Shown: positions 16,776 to 26,300 of the stretch, one piece after another
Layout of the letters: each line of letters starts with the position of its first letter
Position numbering within the stretch: the first letter of the stretch is position 1
Source of the DNA: an uncultured Mailhella sp.
GTDB lineage: Bacteria; Desulfobacterota; Desulfovibrionia; Desulfovibrionales; Desulfovibrionaceae
Assembly (NCBI RefSeq): GCF_944324615.1
Contig: NZ_CALUWY010000017.1
Span: 1 to 49,743, forward strand
Reading direction: 5' to 3'
Length of the DNA: 49,743 nucleotides
Translations under genes and position numbers: made by a program
Notes under the pieces: model-generated
The model's database searches: none
Seen by the model: the letters and a program-made list of their open reading frames with translations, nothing else
Told to the model about the DNA's origin: nothing

Positions 16776-18677
16776 ATGAAGCGGTATTTCCTGGCGCTTG
16801 CGCTCTGGCTGCTCATGGCGGCCGGATGTCTGGCCGGCCCTGTTCATGTGCGGCAGTTCGACGCCCTTGTGGAGGTTGCCGGAAACGGCGACATTCTGGT
16901 GCAGGAGACGCTGAGCGTGGATATTCCCGCTCAGGGCGTCTTTCACGGCATATTCCGCGACATTCCCGTGGTGACGCGCTGGAAGGAGCAGGGACGCGCC
17001 TCCATGGAGGTGCTTGCCGTGCGTCTGGACGGCCGCTCCCTTCCCGTGGACGACATAAGCCGCTCCCCGTCCCTGGTGCGCGTGTATGAGCGCGACAGAA
17101 AAGCGGTGCTTGAGCCCGGCAGGCATGAGTTTTTTCTTGCCTACCGCATGACCGGGCAGACGGGACTATTTGAAAACAACGACGAACTCACCTGGAACGT
17201 CACCGGATCAGGCTGGGAAGCGCCCATAGACAGGGCCTCCTGCACGGTGATCTGCCCTCCGGGCGCGCCTTTTTTCGATCAGCTGGCCTGGCTGGGCCGT
17301 ACGGGAAGCAGAGAGTCTCCCGTGCTCATGACGCACGAAACCAGAGACGGCCGCCTTGTCATGCGTTTTGAAACCCGGCGCGCCGTTCAGCCCGGCGAGG
17401 AATTCACCGTGGCGGCGGGCTGGGGGAAGGGCTTCGTCGTTCCGGATCCACGCGCCGCTTCCCCGTCCGGAGCGCTGCTTTTCGGCATTCTGGATGCCGT
17501 GCTTCTGGGCTATTTTTTCCTTGCATGGTTTTTCACCGGCAGGGACCCGGAAAAAGGCGTCATCGTGCCGCTTTTTCATGCTCCGCGGGTGCGCTTCGGA
17601 AAGCACGGGGAGGAAAGGCTCCTTTCCCCTGCGGCGGCGGGCTTTCTCTTTCACAAGACCGAGGTGACCTCCGCCTGTTTCGGTGCGGCGGTCATTTCTC
17701 TGGCGGGCCGGGGCTGCTGCGCCATAGAAGGAAATGCCCGGGAAGGCTTTGTGCTGCGGCCCGGCAGGGGACGCTCTCCCCATGCCGAGGAAAACCGGAT
17801 TCTGGACCTGCTGAAGGAGAACGTGCCGGTGGACAGGGAACACGGAAAGCTTTTCTCCTCCATGCGCCGGGCCATGACCACACAGCTCAGGCAGGATTAC
17901 GGAAAGCTGTGGAAGGGGGCCGGGGGCGGCGCTCTGACGGGCCTTTTCGGTTCGGTATGGATGTTTATCGGTATGGTGCTGACCATACTCTCGCTTGCGG
18001 CCGTGACCGGCTGCATGACGGGGGGCGTCATGCCCGAAGGCTTCATGGGCGTGCTCATGCCGGTGCTCTTTCTCTTTTTCCTTTTCCGGCGTCTGCCCCG
18101 GGCGTCTGCGTCCCTCCTGCGTTCGGGCAGGCGCGGAGCTTTTGTGTTTTCGCTGCTTTTTCAGGCGTGCGCCCTTGCCTTCATGGGCTTTTTCATCTTC
18201 AAGACCGGCAGGGGAGTCTTCGAGTACTTCACGCCTCTGGAAACGGGCCTTGCCGCCCTCGCGCTGCTCATACCGCTGTTTTTTTCCTTCATCATGGATG
18301 CCCCCACGAAGGAGGCGCGCGCCATGCTCGATGCCGTGGAGGGACTGGCGCTCTACATGCGCATGGCGGAGAGTCCGTCGATGCATGCGCTCAACCCTCC
18401 CGAACGCACCCTTGAGCATTACAGCGAGCTTCTGCCCTATGCCGTGGCTCTGGGACTGGAAGAGGCCTGGGGAGCGCATTTTTCCTCCGTGCTTTCTTCC
18501 GTGTCCGGCGCTCAGGTGCTGACGCCCGCCGTGGCCGGGGCCTTTTCTTCCGACGCGGCGGCAAGCGCGTCCTCCGCCTCGGAAAGCGCTTCCTCGGCCT
18601 CCTCCTCAAGCTCCTTCGGCGGAGGCGGCGGAGGAGCGGGAAGCGGCGGCGGTGGAGGTGGCGGCGGAGGCTGCTGA
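16776..18677 (+). CDS. DUF2207 membrane protein with Ser/Gly-rich tail
   Basis: The 633-residue protein begins with a signal peptide (MKRYFLALALWLLMAAGC). A DUF2207 extracytoplasmic beta domain follows (about 25-225), with VAGNGDILVQETLSVD near its start and a GIFRDIP motif. One membrane span lies at about 232-253, a soluble region to about 385, and further spans at about 390-430, 455-475 and 485-505. The last 55 residues are almost only Ala and Ser, then Gly, ending GGGGC. The start was chosen for its signal sequence and the GGAGG just upstream. Partner of the adjacent lemA in many genomes; function unknown. Confidence 0.87.
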   Translation: MKRYFLALALWLLMAAGCLAGPVHVRQFDALVEVAGNGDILVQETLSVDIPAQGVFHGIFRDIPVVTRWKEQGRASMEVLAVRLDGRSLPVDDISRSPSLVRVYERDRKAVLEPGRHEFFLAYRMTGQTGLFENNDELTWNVTGSGWEAPIDRASCTVICPPGAPFFDQLAWLGRTGSRESPVLMTHETRDGRLVMRFETRRAVQPGEEFTVAAGWGKGFVVPDPRAASPSGALLFGILDAVLLGYFFLAWFFTGRDPEKGVIVPLFHAPRVRFGKHGEERLLSPAAAGFLFHKTEVTSACFGAAVISLAGRGCCAIEGNAREGFVLRPGRGRSPHAEENRILDLLKENVPVDREHGKLFSSMRRAMTTQLRQDYGKLWKGAGGGALTGLFGSVWMFIGMVLTILSLAAVTGCMTGGVMPEGFMGVLMPVLFLFFLFRRLPRASASLLRSGRRGAFVFSLLFQACALAFMGFFIFKTGRGVFEYFTPLETGLAALALLIPLFFSFIMDAPTKEARAMLDAVEGLALYMRMAESPSMHALNPPERTLEHYSELLPYAVALGLEEAWGAHFSSVLSSVSGAQVLTPAVAGAFSSDAAASASSASESASSASSSSSFGGGGGGAGSGGGGGGGGGC

Positions 18678-18818
18678 TCCTCCGCAGCAGAGGGGGAAAG
18701 GCGTTTGCACATCCTACCTTTTTAGCATAGGGTAGCGATGGATACGAGCTGGAAATGTCTTTTCCGGCCTGTAGCATATGATTTCACGCAAGTATCTTCC
18801 CCCTTCGGAGGTGTTTTC

Positions 18819-19382
18819 ATGAAAGCCCGCACGATGTTCGCAGGACTGGCCGCGGCCCTGATGCTCGCCGGCTGTTCCAGCATGCCTTCCATCAGCAATC
18901 CCTTTGAACAGCCCAGCATCACGGAGACCTATATTTCCCAGTTCCGCGACGTACCCATTCCCGCGCCCATGAGCACCATTCCCTCCGAAACGCTGGTGAC
19001 CGTGGCCCCCGACGGGAGCAAGTTCGGTCTGGAATCCTTCAGCGGCCGTGTGGACGGGACCTCTCTTGCCAATATCATGATGCAGAACATGGCCCGCCAG
19101 GGCTGGCAGCTGCGCGGTTCCAGCGTGGGCGTGCGCTCCGTGCAGCTTTATGAGAAGTCCCCTCACTATGCGGCCATTTTCTACCGCGAAGGCGTGGTGA
19201 ACACCTCCATGGACGTGTGGGTGGTCAACGGCGTGAACGTGGACATCCTGAGTCTCGTGCCTGAAATGCACAACAGCGGAGCCGTTCCCTCCTATTCCGG
19301 TTCCGGCTCCGGCTTCTCCGGCGCTCCCGCCTCTTCCTATACCGACGTGTCTTCCGGCCAGGTGACCAAACTTTCCGAGTAA
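18819..19382 (+). CDS. Outer-envelope lipoprotein of unknown function
   Basis: The 187-residue protein has a lipoprotein signal peptide ending LMLAGC, so Cys20 would be lipidated. The mature part has one compact domain (about 40-145) whose VPIPAPMSTIPSETLV and RQGWQLRGSSVG stretches resemble small DUF4810/DUF799-like lipoproteins, though I cannot assign a family. A Ser/Gly-rich tail follows. The frame opens 27 codons earlier, but GGAGGT lies 7 bases before this ATG and gives the intact signal peptide. It is apparently a single-gene unit. Confidence 0.8.
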   Translation: MKARTMFAGLAAALMLAGCSSMPSISNPFEQPSITETYISQFRDVPIPAPMSTIPSETLVTVAPDGSKFGLESFSGRVDGTSLANIMMQNMARQGWQLRGSSVGVRSVQLYEKSPHYAAIFYREGVVNTSMDVWVVNGVNVDILSLVPEMHNSGAVPSYSGSGSGFSGAPASSYTDVSSGQVTKLSE

Positions 19383-19394
19383 TGCAGGAAGCCG

Positions 19395-19470
19395 GGTCTG
19401 CCGGGAGAAACATGCTTTTTCTGGCAGGCCCGGGGCCTTCCCGGGCCGGAAGGCGGCGGTGAAGGCGCTT
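19395..19470 (+). terminator. Tandem hairpins after the lipoprotein gene
   Basis: CCGGGTCTGCC pairs with GGCAGGCCCGG across an 18-base loop. A second hairpin follows at once, GCCTTCC/GGAAGGC with loop CGGGCC. There is no clear T run, so this could be a factor-assisted stop or an mRNA-stabilising structure. Confidence 0.4.
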
Positions 19471-19581
19471 TTTTGAGCGCTGGCGGCGCGGCGTTTTTGT
19501 GTTTCCGGGACTTCCGTTTCCTGCCGGGCCTCCCTGCAGGAGCATTTTTGTCTGCCATCTTCATTTTTTCAGGGTTGCGGC

Positions 19582-20808
19582 ATGGAAAAGCATCTGCTGT
19601 TCAAGCGTTTTGCGGATAAGAGAATTCATCTTGGCGTGTGCGGTTCCGTGGCCGCCTTCCGCGTGGCCGAACTCGTGCACCGCTGGCAGGATACCGGGGC
19701 GGGAGTAAGCGCCACGCTCACGGCCGCGGCGCGCAGGTTCATCACACCGCTCACCTTCGAGGCCCTCGGAGCCTCGCCCGTGTACGGCGACATGTTCAGC
19801 GGCGAAGCCCCCTTCGAACATCTGGAACCCGGGCAGATCGCCCATGCCATGGTCATTGCTCCCGCCACGGCGGACATGCTGGCCCGTCTGGCCCAGGGCA
19901 GAGCCGACGATATGCTCTCGGCCCAGGCTCTCGCCTTCGACGGACCGGTGGTGCTGGCCCCGGCCATGAACCCGCGCATGTGGCGCAACCCCGCCACGCA
20001 GGCCAATGTGGATATTCTGCGCGAGAGGGGCTTTCTTTTCGTGGGGCCGGACAGCGGCGTGGTCGCCTGCCATGACGAAGGACAGGGCAGACTGGCCGAT
20101 CTTCGCATGATCTACCTTGCCGGGCTGAAGGCCCTTACGCCGCAGGACATGGAAGGCCGGTCCGTCATGCTCACCCTGGGGCCCACCCGCGAGGCATGGG
20201 ACGACGTGCGTTTCTGGACCAACGCTTCCACGGGCGTCATGGGTGCCTCCATTGCCGTGGCGGCATGGCTGCGCGGCGCTGAGGTGCATGCCGTGTGCGG
20301 TCCTGTGGATGTGTGGATGCCCGACGATGCCGCCTTCCACCGTCATGACGTGACAAGCGCCCGGCAGATGCTGGAAAAGGCCCGCGAACTGTGGAAGAGC
20401 GCGGATGTGGGCGTGTTCACCGCTGCAGTGGCGGATTTCAGCCCGGAACCGCACGGCCCGGGCAAGTTCAAGAAGGACAGGGCTGCGGACGGGTTCAGTC
20501 TGAATTTTCTGCCCAATGCCGATATTCTCCGCACTCTGGCCGAAGAGCGCTCCGAAGGGCAGGTCATTGTGGGCTTTGCCGCCGAAAGCGCGCCCGACAT
20601 GGACGCGCTGGGGCTTGCCGTGCATCACAAGCTTGCCAGCAAGGGCGCAGACATGATTGTGGGCAACCGTATTTCCGACGGCTTCGGCCGCGCGGCCAAC
20701 CGCGTGTATGTGGCCGATACCCAGGGCCGCGACGAAGTCTGGCCCGATATGCCCAAGCCGCAGGTGGCCTGGAAGATCATCGACTGGGTGCGCTCGCTGT
20801 CCGCATGA
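19582..20808 (+). CDS. coaBC: Bifunctional phosphopantothenoylcysteine synthetase/decarboxylase
   Basis: The 408-residue enzyme makes 4-phosphopantetheine for coenzyme A. It joins cysteine to phosphopantothenate (CoaB) and then decarboxylates the product with FMN (CoaC). The N-terminal flavoprotein half has GVCGSVAAFR near residue 19, the PFEHLE segment with the catalytic His, IAPATADMLARLAQG and the substrate clamp AMNPRMW. The C-terminal half has LTLGPTREAWDDVRFWTNASTG near 190, AAVADF and the CoaB Lys-rich GKFKKD. Both halves are complete. Its stop overlaps the start of the next gene. Confidence 0.95.
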   Translation: MEKHLLFKRFADKRIHLGVCGSVAAFRVAELVHRWQDTGAGVSATLTAAARRFITPLTFEALGASPVYGDMFSGEAPFEHLEPGQIAHAMVIAPATADMLARLAQGRADDMLSAQALAFDGPVVLAPAMNPRMWRNPATQANVDILRERGFLFVGPDSGVVACHDEGQGRLADLRMIYLAGLKALTPQDMEGRSVMLTLGPTREAWDDVRFWTNASTGVMGASIAVAAWLRGAEVHAVCGPVDVWMPDDAAFHRHDVTSARQMLEKARELWKSADVGVFTAAVADFSPEPHGPGKFKKDRAADGFSLNFLPNADILRTLAEERSEGQVIVGFAAESAPDMDALGLAVHHKLASKGADMIVGNRISDGFGRAANRVYVADTQGRDEVWPDMPKPQVAWKIIDWVRSLSA

Positions 20809-21611
20809 TGGGGTCGTCCGTCATAACGCGCCCGTGGATCAAGGCCGGGCTTTCCGCGCTGCTTCTGGAAAGCGAGGAGCGCGTTCTTGAACTGCGGCGC
20901 AGGCCGGAGGAGAAGGCTGCGCCTTCCGTTCCCGCCGGGGGCGGGGCGCCGTTGCAGAGAAGCGGAGCGCCTTCCGCCGTGCAGGAAGTCAGGGAAGGAC
21001 AGAGCAGGGTGCCTGCCGGAAAAACTGCGGCGCCGCAGAAGAGTCCCGCTCCCGCCGCCCGTATGCCCGCTGCAGCGAGGCCTGCAGCCCGGCCTGCCGC
21101 GCAGGCCTGCGGTGCGGATCTTCTCGTCACGCCCGGGGCGCTGCCTGTGGAGAGCTGGCCCGAAAGCTGGCTTGCACTTAAAAACCGCCGTCCTCTGCCG
21201 CCGCGTCCGCTGGTGCTCTGGACGTACTTCGGCCTTGGGGAAGACCTCACCGGCGTGCCCGACGAGGATCGCCGGAAGGTCATTGTGCGCATGCTCATGG
21301 AGCTCAGGCATCCCGGCGGAACCCATGTGTTCTGGCCCTGCAATCTGCCCGGAGAGGAAAACGGGGCCGCGCTGTTCTGGTCGGGGGTGAAGCTGCTGAA
21401 CCCCAGAGTGCTGCTGCTTTTCGGCTCCGATACCCGCGACATTCTGTCCATGCCCCGGTCGCTCTTCCCCTTCTGCGAGGAGCGCGTGCACGGCCGTCTC
21501 GTCATACAGCTGCCGCGCCCTCAGGCCCTTGCAGGCGACGAGCCTTCCTTCCGGCGGGCACTGGTCTTTCTTTCCCAGCGGCTGAACTTCTGCGCCAAGC
21601 GCAGGGCATAG
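20805..21611 (+). CDS. Unknown protein coupled to coaBC
   Basis: The 268-residue protein overlaps the coaBC stop by 4 bases (ATGA), so it is translated from the same message. It has an N-terminal helix (about 8-35), an Ala/Pro/Arg-rich flexible linker (about 36-105) and a C-terminal alpha/beta domain. That domain has LVLWTYFGLGEDL, HPGGTHVFWPCNLP, PRVLLLFGSDTRDIL and LPRPQAL. The order (a pocket after a first strand, a central VLLLFGSD strand, a late PxP-like loop) faintly recalls the uracil-DNA-glycosylase fold, but no catalytic motif can be matched. I do not assign a function. Confidence 0.72.
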   Translation: MMGSSVITRPWIKAGLSALLLESEERVLELRRRPEEKAAPSVPAGGGAPLQRSGAPSAVQEVREGQSRVPAGKTAAPQKSPAPAARMPAAARPAARPAAQACGADLLVTPGALPVESWPESWLALKNRRPLPPRPLVLWTYFGLGEDLTGVPDEDRRKVIVRMLMELRHPGGTHVFWPCNLPGEENGAALFWSGVKLLNPRVLLLFGSDTRDILSMPRSLFPFCEERVHGRLVIQLPRPQALAGDEPSFRRALVFLSQRLNFCAKRRA

Positions 21612-21650
21612 CTTCCCGCAAGGGGGCCGGAACATCTTCGACGGATAAGG

Positions 21651-21681
21651 AGAGCGGTTTTTTGAAAAGCCGCTCTTTTTT
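21651..21681 (+). terminator. Terminator after coaBC and its partner
   Basis: AGAGCGG plus four T pairs with AAAA plus CCGCTCT in a 12-bp stem, followed by TTTTTT. It lies 40 bases past the stop. Confidence 0.9.
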
Positions 21682-21729
21682 CATGCCCTGCCGGAAGATT
21701 TTTCCGGGCCTTTTCGGAGAGGCGCCGCG

Positions 21730-21909
21730 TTACTTCCTGTCCTTGTCCTTCATTCTTTTTTCATGAAGCCTGGCGGAGGTGAGCCCCGCAAGCAGCCCCA
21801 TGGTGGAGCCGAACACGATGCCTTCCGCCGTGTTCACGAAGCCGAGAAGCACGGCGAAGATGCCGACGGAGCTGCCGATAAGGAAACCTCGAAGAATAAA
21901 CGGACTCAT
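21730..21909 (-). CDS. 59-residue two-span membrane peptide
   Basis: The small protein MSPFILRGFLIGSSVGIFAV... has two hydrophobic segments (about 4-22 and 30-46) joined by a short loop with NTAEG, and a highly charged tail (HEKRMKDKDRK). This suggests a helical hairpin with a cytoplasmic C-terminus. Glycines at regular spacing in both helices favour tight packing. The ATG at 21909 has GAGG 6 bases upstream, while the frame's first ATG has no site. A good sigma-70 promoter stands 57-86 bases upstream. It is monocistronic and unrecognised. Confidence 0.65.
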   Translation of the reverse strand: MSPFILRGFLIGSSVGIFAVLLGFVNTAEGIVFGSTMGLLAGLTSARLHEKRMKDKDRK

Positions 21910-21965
21910 ACAGAACCTCATGGACGCGCGTTTCATCGCCGTATTAAAAAGGAAGGGAGTCCGTC

Positions 21966-21995
21966 ATAATCTACGTTTGCCGGCTTTTTTGTCAA
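21966..21995 (-). promoter_or_regulatory. Sigma-70 promoter of the 59-residue peptide gene
   Basis: On the minus strand a perfect TTGACA (21990-21995) is followed after 18 bases by GATTAT (21966-21971), a four-of-six match to TATAAT. The expected start of transcription is near 21959, about 50 bases before the ATG. Confidence 0.6.
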
Positions 21996-22118
21996 TGCGC
22001 GATTGTGGCGGAGCCGTACCGGAAAAGCGGAACAAGGCTCCCTGCGCCTCTTCCTGTTTTCCGGACAAAGCCATCCCGGCCTTTCCCGGGCGGACGTTCA
22101 CGATGAGGAGGAAGGCTC

Positions 22119-23351
22119 ATGACTATGTTGCGCGTGACGGCAGCGGCGGTGCTGTGCCTTGTTCTTGCGGCCTGTGAGGACAGGGAGAAAAAGACCGGGG
22201 AAACGGAAGCTCCGCCGCCCGTGGTGACGGCGGTGGAGCTTGTGCGCATGGATGTGCCCCTGCACGCCACTTTCATGGGGCAGACCGAGGGCAGTCATGC
22301 CGCGGCGGTAAGGCCGCAGGTGACGGGCATACTGGAAAAACGTCTTTTTGAGGAAGGCGCCCGGGTGGAAAAGGGCGCGCCCCTGTTTGCCATAGACGAC
22401 GCGCCCTACAGGGCGGCGCTGGAACAGGCGCAGGGACAGCTTTCCCAGGCCGTGAGCACCCTTGAGAACGCGCGGAAGGAATATGAGCGTATCCGCAGGC
22501 TTGCCGGAGAAAACGCCGTGAGCCGCCAGCAGTACGACAGCGCGTATGCCGCCTTCCGGGGTGCGCAGGCGCAGACGGCGTCGGCACGGGCCGCCGTGGA
22601 GGATGCCCGCATACGCCTCGGCTACTGCACGGTGGAGGCGCCCCTTGCCGGCTATACCAGCCGGGAGGTCACTACCGTGGGTTCTCTGGTCACGCCGGAG
22701 AGCACGCTCACCTTCATCAATCAGACGGATCCCATGGATGTGCAGTTTTCCGTGCCCGGGGTGGAGCTTTTCACCATGCGCGAGATGGAGGCCGGCGGCA
22801 GGGCCGTGAGCTACGGCAAGGGATCGGTGGCGGAACTGCGTCTCATGGAAGGGGTGGAATACGGCAGGCAGGGGGTGGTGGTCTTTCTGGATACGCAGGT
22901 GGAATCCTCCACAAGCGCGGTACGCGCCAAGGCCCGCTTTCCCAACCCCGACGGCACGCTCATGCCCGGGCAGTTCGCTATTGTGCGCGTGGGCGGAGCC
23001 AGGCTTGTGAGTGCGCTCATGCTTCCGCAGGAGGCCCTCATGCAGACGGAGCGCGGGCCGGAAGTCTGCGTGCTGGATGAAGAGAACAGGGCGTCCTTTG
23101 TTCCCGTGACGACAGGCCCCGCCTTCGGGAGCTTTTTTCTGGTGGAAAAGGGGCTGGAAGCCGGACAGAAGGTGGTGGTGCAGGGACAGAACAAGGTGAC
23201 GCCGGGCGGGAAGACGGCGCCGAAGCTGCTGCGGCAGGAGCTGATGCCGGATTCACTGGACACGCCGGATTCCTCGAACCCCGTGACGGGCAGAGGCGTG
23301 GAAGCGGCCCCTGCGCCCGTGTCTCCATCCCCGGAGACGTACCATGAGTGA
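22119..23351 (+). CDS. RND efflux periplasmic adaptor
   Basis: The 410-residue membrane-fusion protein links an inner-membrane RND pump to an outer-membrane channel. A lipoprotein signal peptide ends LVLAAC, so it is probably anchored through Cys19. The lipoyl half-motifs (about 65-95 and 165-195), a helical hairpin (about 96-165; EQAQGQLSQAVSTLENARKE), the beta-barrel domain and membrane-proximal domain follow in AcrA/MexA order. GAGGAGGAAGG precedes the ATG. Its stop overlaps the pump gene by 8 bases. No local repressor gene is adjacent. Confidence 0.93.
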   Translation: MTMLRVTAAAVLCLVLAACEDREKKTGETEAPPPVVTAVELVRMDVPLHATFMGQTEGSHAAAVRPQVTGILEKRLFEEGARVEKGAPLFAIDDAPYRAALEQAQGQLSQAVSTLENARKEYERIRRLAGENAVSRQQYDSAYAAFRGAQAQTASARAAVEDARIRLGYCTVEAPLAGYTSREVTTVGSLVTPESTLTFINQTDPMDVQFSVPGVELFTMREMEAGGRAVSYGKGSVAELRLMEGVEYGRQGVVVFLDTQVESSTSAVRAKARFPNPDGTLMPGQFAIVRVGGARLVSALMLPQEALMQTERGPEVCVLDEENRASFVPVTTGPAFGSFFLVEKGLEAGQKVVVQGQNKVTPGGKTAPKLLRQELMPDSLDTPDSSNPVTGRGVEAAPAPVSPSPETYHE

Positions 23352-26300
23352 TGCGGCCAGACACGACAACGGCGTCATTTCCGGCAAGGGCGTGCAGCCC
23401 TCTGCCCGGCCGGGTTTCTTTCTGAAAAGGCCCGTCCTTTCCATGGTGCTTTCCCTGTTCATCGTGCTTGCGGGCATACTGTCCATACGCGAGCTTCCCA
23501 TAGCCCAGTACCCCGACCTCATTCCGCCCACCATATCGGTGAGCGCGCAGTATCCCGGGGCCAGCCCCGAGGTCATCGCGCAGACGGTGGCCACACCCAT
23601 TGAGGAGCAGATCAACGGCGTGTCGGACATGATCTACATGAGTTCCGTCAGCTCCTCCAGCGGCGCCATGCAGATTTCCGTGACCTTCGCCGTGGGCACC
23701 GACCCCGACATGGCGCAGGTGAACGTGAACAACAGGGTGCAGGCCGCCGTGCCCATGCTGCCGGAAATCGTGCGGCAGTACGGCGTGACGGTGGACACCT
23801 TTTCTCCCGCCATTCTGGAAATCGTGGCGCTTTATTCCCGGGACGGAGCCTTCGACGCCACCTACCTCAGCAATTACGCGCTGGTGAACCTGCTGGACGG
23901 GCTCAAGCGCGTGCCCGGCGTGGGGCAGGCCCAGATACTGGGCAGCCGCGACCATGCCATGCGCATCTGGCTCGATCCTCCGCGCATGGCGCAGCTCGGC
24001 ATAAGCACCAGCGACATAGCGCAGGCGGTGAATGACCAGAACGCCCAGTATTCTCTGGGCAGTGTGGGCAGTCAGCCCGGTTCGGACGCGCTTTCCATGA
24101 CCTGGCAGCTGGAATCCAGGGGACGCCTCGTCACCGCCGAAGAGTTCGGCGACATCATCCTCCGGGCCTCGCCGGAAGGGGGCGTGCTGCGCCTGCGCGA
24201 TGTGGGCCGCGTGGAACTCGGGGCGGAAAGCTACAATTTCGCCTGCGCCATCGACGGGGCCACCGCCATTCCCCTGGCCATCTTCCTCGCGCCGGGGAGC
24301 AATGCTCTGGATACCGCAGGCCGGGTGGCCGCCTACATGCAGGAGCAGGCGAAGTTCTTCCCTGCGGGCATGAGCTACATGGTGCCCTACGACACCACCA
24401 TTTTCGTGCGGCTTTCCGTGGAGGAGGTGGTGCGTACCCTGGTGGAGGCCATGCTGCTCGTGTTTGCCGTGGTCTATCTCTTCCTTCAGGACTGGAGGGC
24501 CACGCTCATTCCCTGCCTTGCCGTGCCCATCGCTCTGGTGGGCACCTTCGCCGGGGTGTACCTGCTGGATTTTTCCATCAATACCCTCACGCTGTTTGCG
24601 CTGGTTCTGGCCATAGGCATGGTGGTGGACGACGCCATCGTGGTGCTGGAAAACGTGGAGCGCGTGCTGCACGACGAGGGGCTCGACGTGGCCGGAGCCA
24701 CGGCCGTGGCCATGAACGAGGTGACCTCCGCCGTCATCGCCATTGTGCTTGTGCTGTGCAGCGTGTTCATTCCCGTGGGCTTTCTCGGCGGGCTTGCCGG
24801 GGTGATGTACCGCCAGTTCGCCGTGACCATCGCCATGGCCGTGGTCATTTCCGGCGTGGTGGCCCTTACCCTCACTCCGGCCCTGTGCCTGCAGCTTCTG
24901 AGAAAGAAAAAACGGGAGCCGTGGGCGCCTTTCCGCTGGTTCAACCGCTTTTTCGACGCCGTGACCGGAGGCTTCGTCCGTCTGGTAGGCTTCTTTCTGC
25001 GGCACGGCGTGCTTTCCTTCCTTGTGCTGCTGGTGCTCTCCGCCGTCACGCTGGAACTTTTCACCCGCGTGCCCACCACGCTGGTGCCGGAAGAGGATCA
25101 GGGTTCACTCATGTGCACCATCGCCCTGCCCGAAGGTTCGGCCCTGCCGAGGACGCGCCAGCTTGTCGGCGAGGTGAGCCGGAAGGTGCGCGAACTGCCC
25201 GCCGTGGCTCATGTGCTCAGCCTTGCAGGGTATGACCTCATCAACAGCACGCTGAACACGGGCATGGGAACGCTGTTCATCCAGCTCAGGCCCTGGGAGG
25301 AAAGGGAAAAGGAGGGGCTCAGTCTGGAAGAGACGCTGCGGCGCATCTACGCCCTGGGCCTTGCGGACAGCCGGGGCGTGATTCTGCCCTTCAACCCGCC
25401 CCCCATCATGGGCATGAGCAATACCGGCGGGTTTGAGATGGAAATTCAGACCACTTCGGGCACGCCTGCGGAACTTGCCCGGACGGCCGCGCGCTTTGCG
25501 GCCGAAGCCTCGAAAAGGCCCGAACTTTCCCGGGTGAGCAGTTCCTTCAGCGTGGCCTCTCCCCGGCTTTTTGTGGAACTCGACAGGGAAAAGGCCGTGA
25601 TGTCCGGCGTGGACTGTGCGGAAGTGTTCAACATGCTGGGGGCCACGCTGGGTTCCACCTACATCAACGACTTCAACCTGTACGGACGCACCTTCAAGGT
25701 GATGATGCAGGCGGACGAGGCCTACCGGAGACTGCCCGACAGCATGCGGTCCCTGTATGTGTCCGCTCCCGGAGGCGCTCAGATACCGCTCACCTCCCTG
25801 GTGACCGTCAGAACGAGCGGCGGGCCGGACAATGTTTCCCATTTCAACGGGCTGCTGTCTGCCAAGATCACGGGCAGTCCCGCACAGGGGGCAAGTTCCG
25901 GGCAGGCCATCGCCGCGCTGGAGGAGGCGGCCTCCTCTCTGCCGCAGGGCTACAGTTATGCCTGGTCCGGCGTGACCTATCAGGAAGTGGAAACCGGAGG
26001 CACGGATTTCACCGTGCTGGGACTCAGCGTGCTCATGATATTCCTTATTCTGGCGGCGCAGTACGAACGCTGGAGCCTGCCCGTGGCCGTGCTTTCCGCC
26101 GTGCCCTTTGCGGTGTTCGGGGCCATTTTCGGCAACTGGTTCACAGGCCTTGCCAACGACATCTACACGCAGGTGGCCATCATCACGCTGCTGGGGCTGG
26201 CCTGCAAGAACGCCATTCTCATCATCGAGTTCGCCGTGGAACTGCGCGCGCAGGGCAGAACGCTGGAAGAGGCCGCCGTGGAGGCCGCAAAGCTGCGTTT

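Noticed and set aside
23038..25005. A 655-codon minus-strand frame opposite the RND pump
   Set aside because: Antisense shadow of the pump and adaptor genes.
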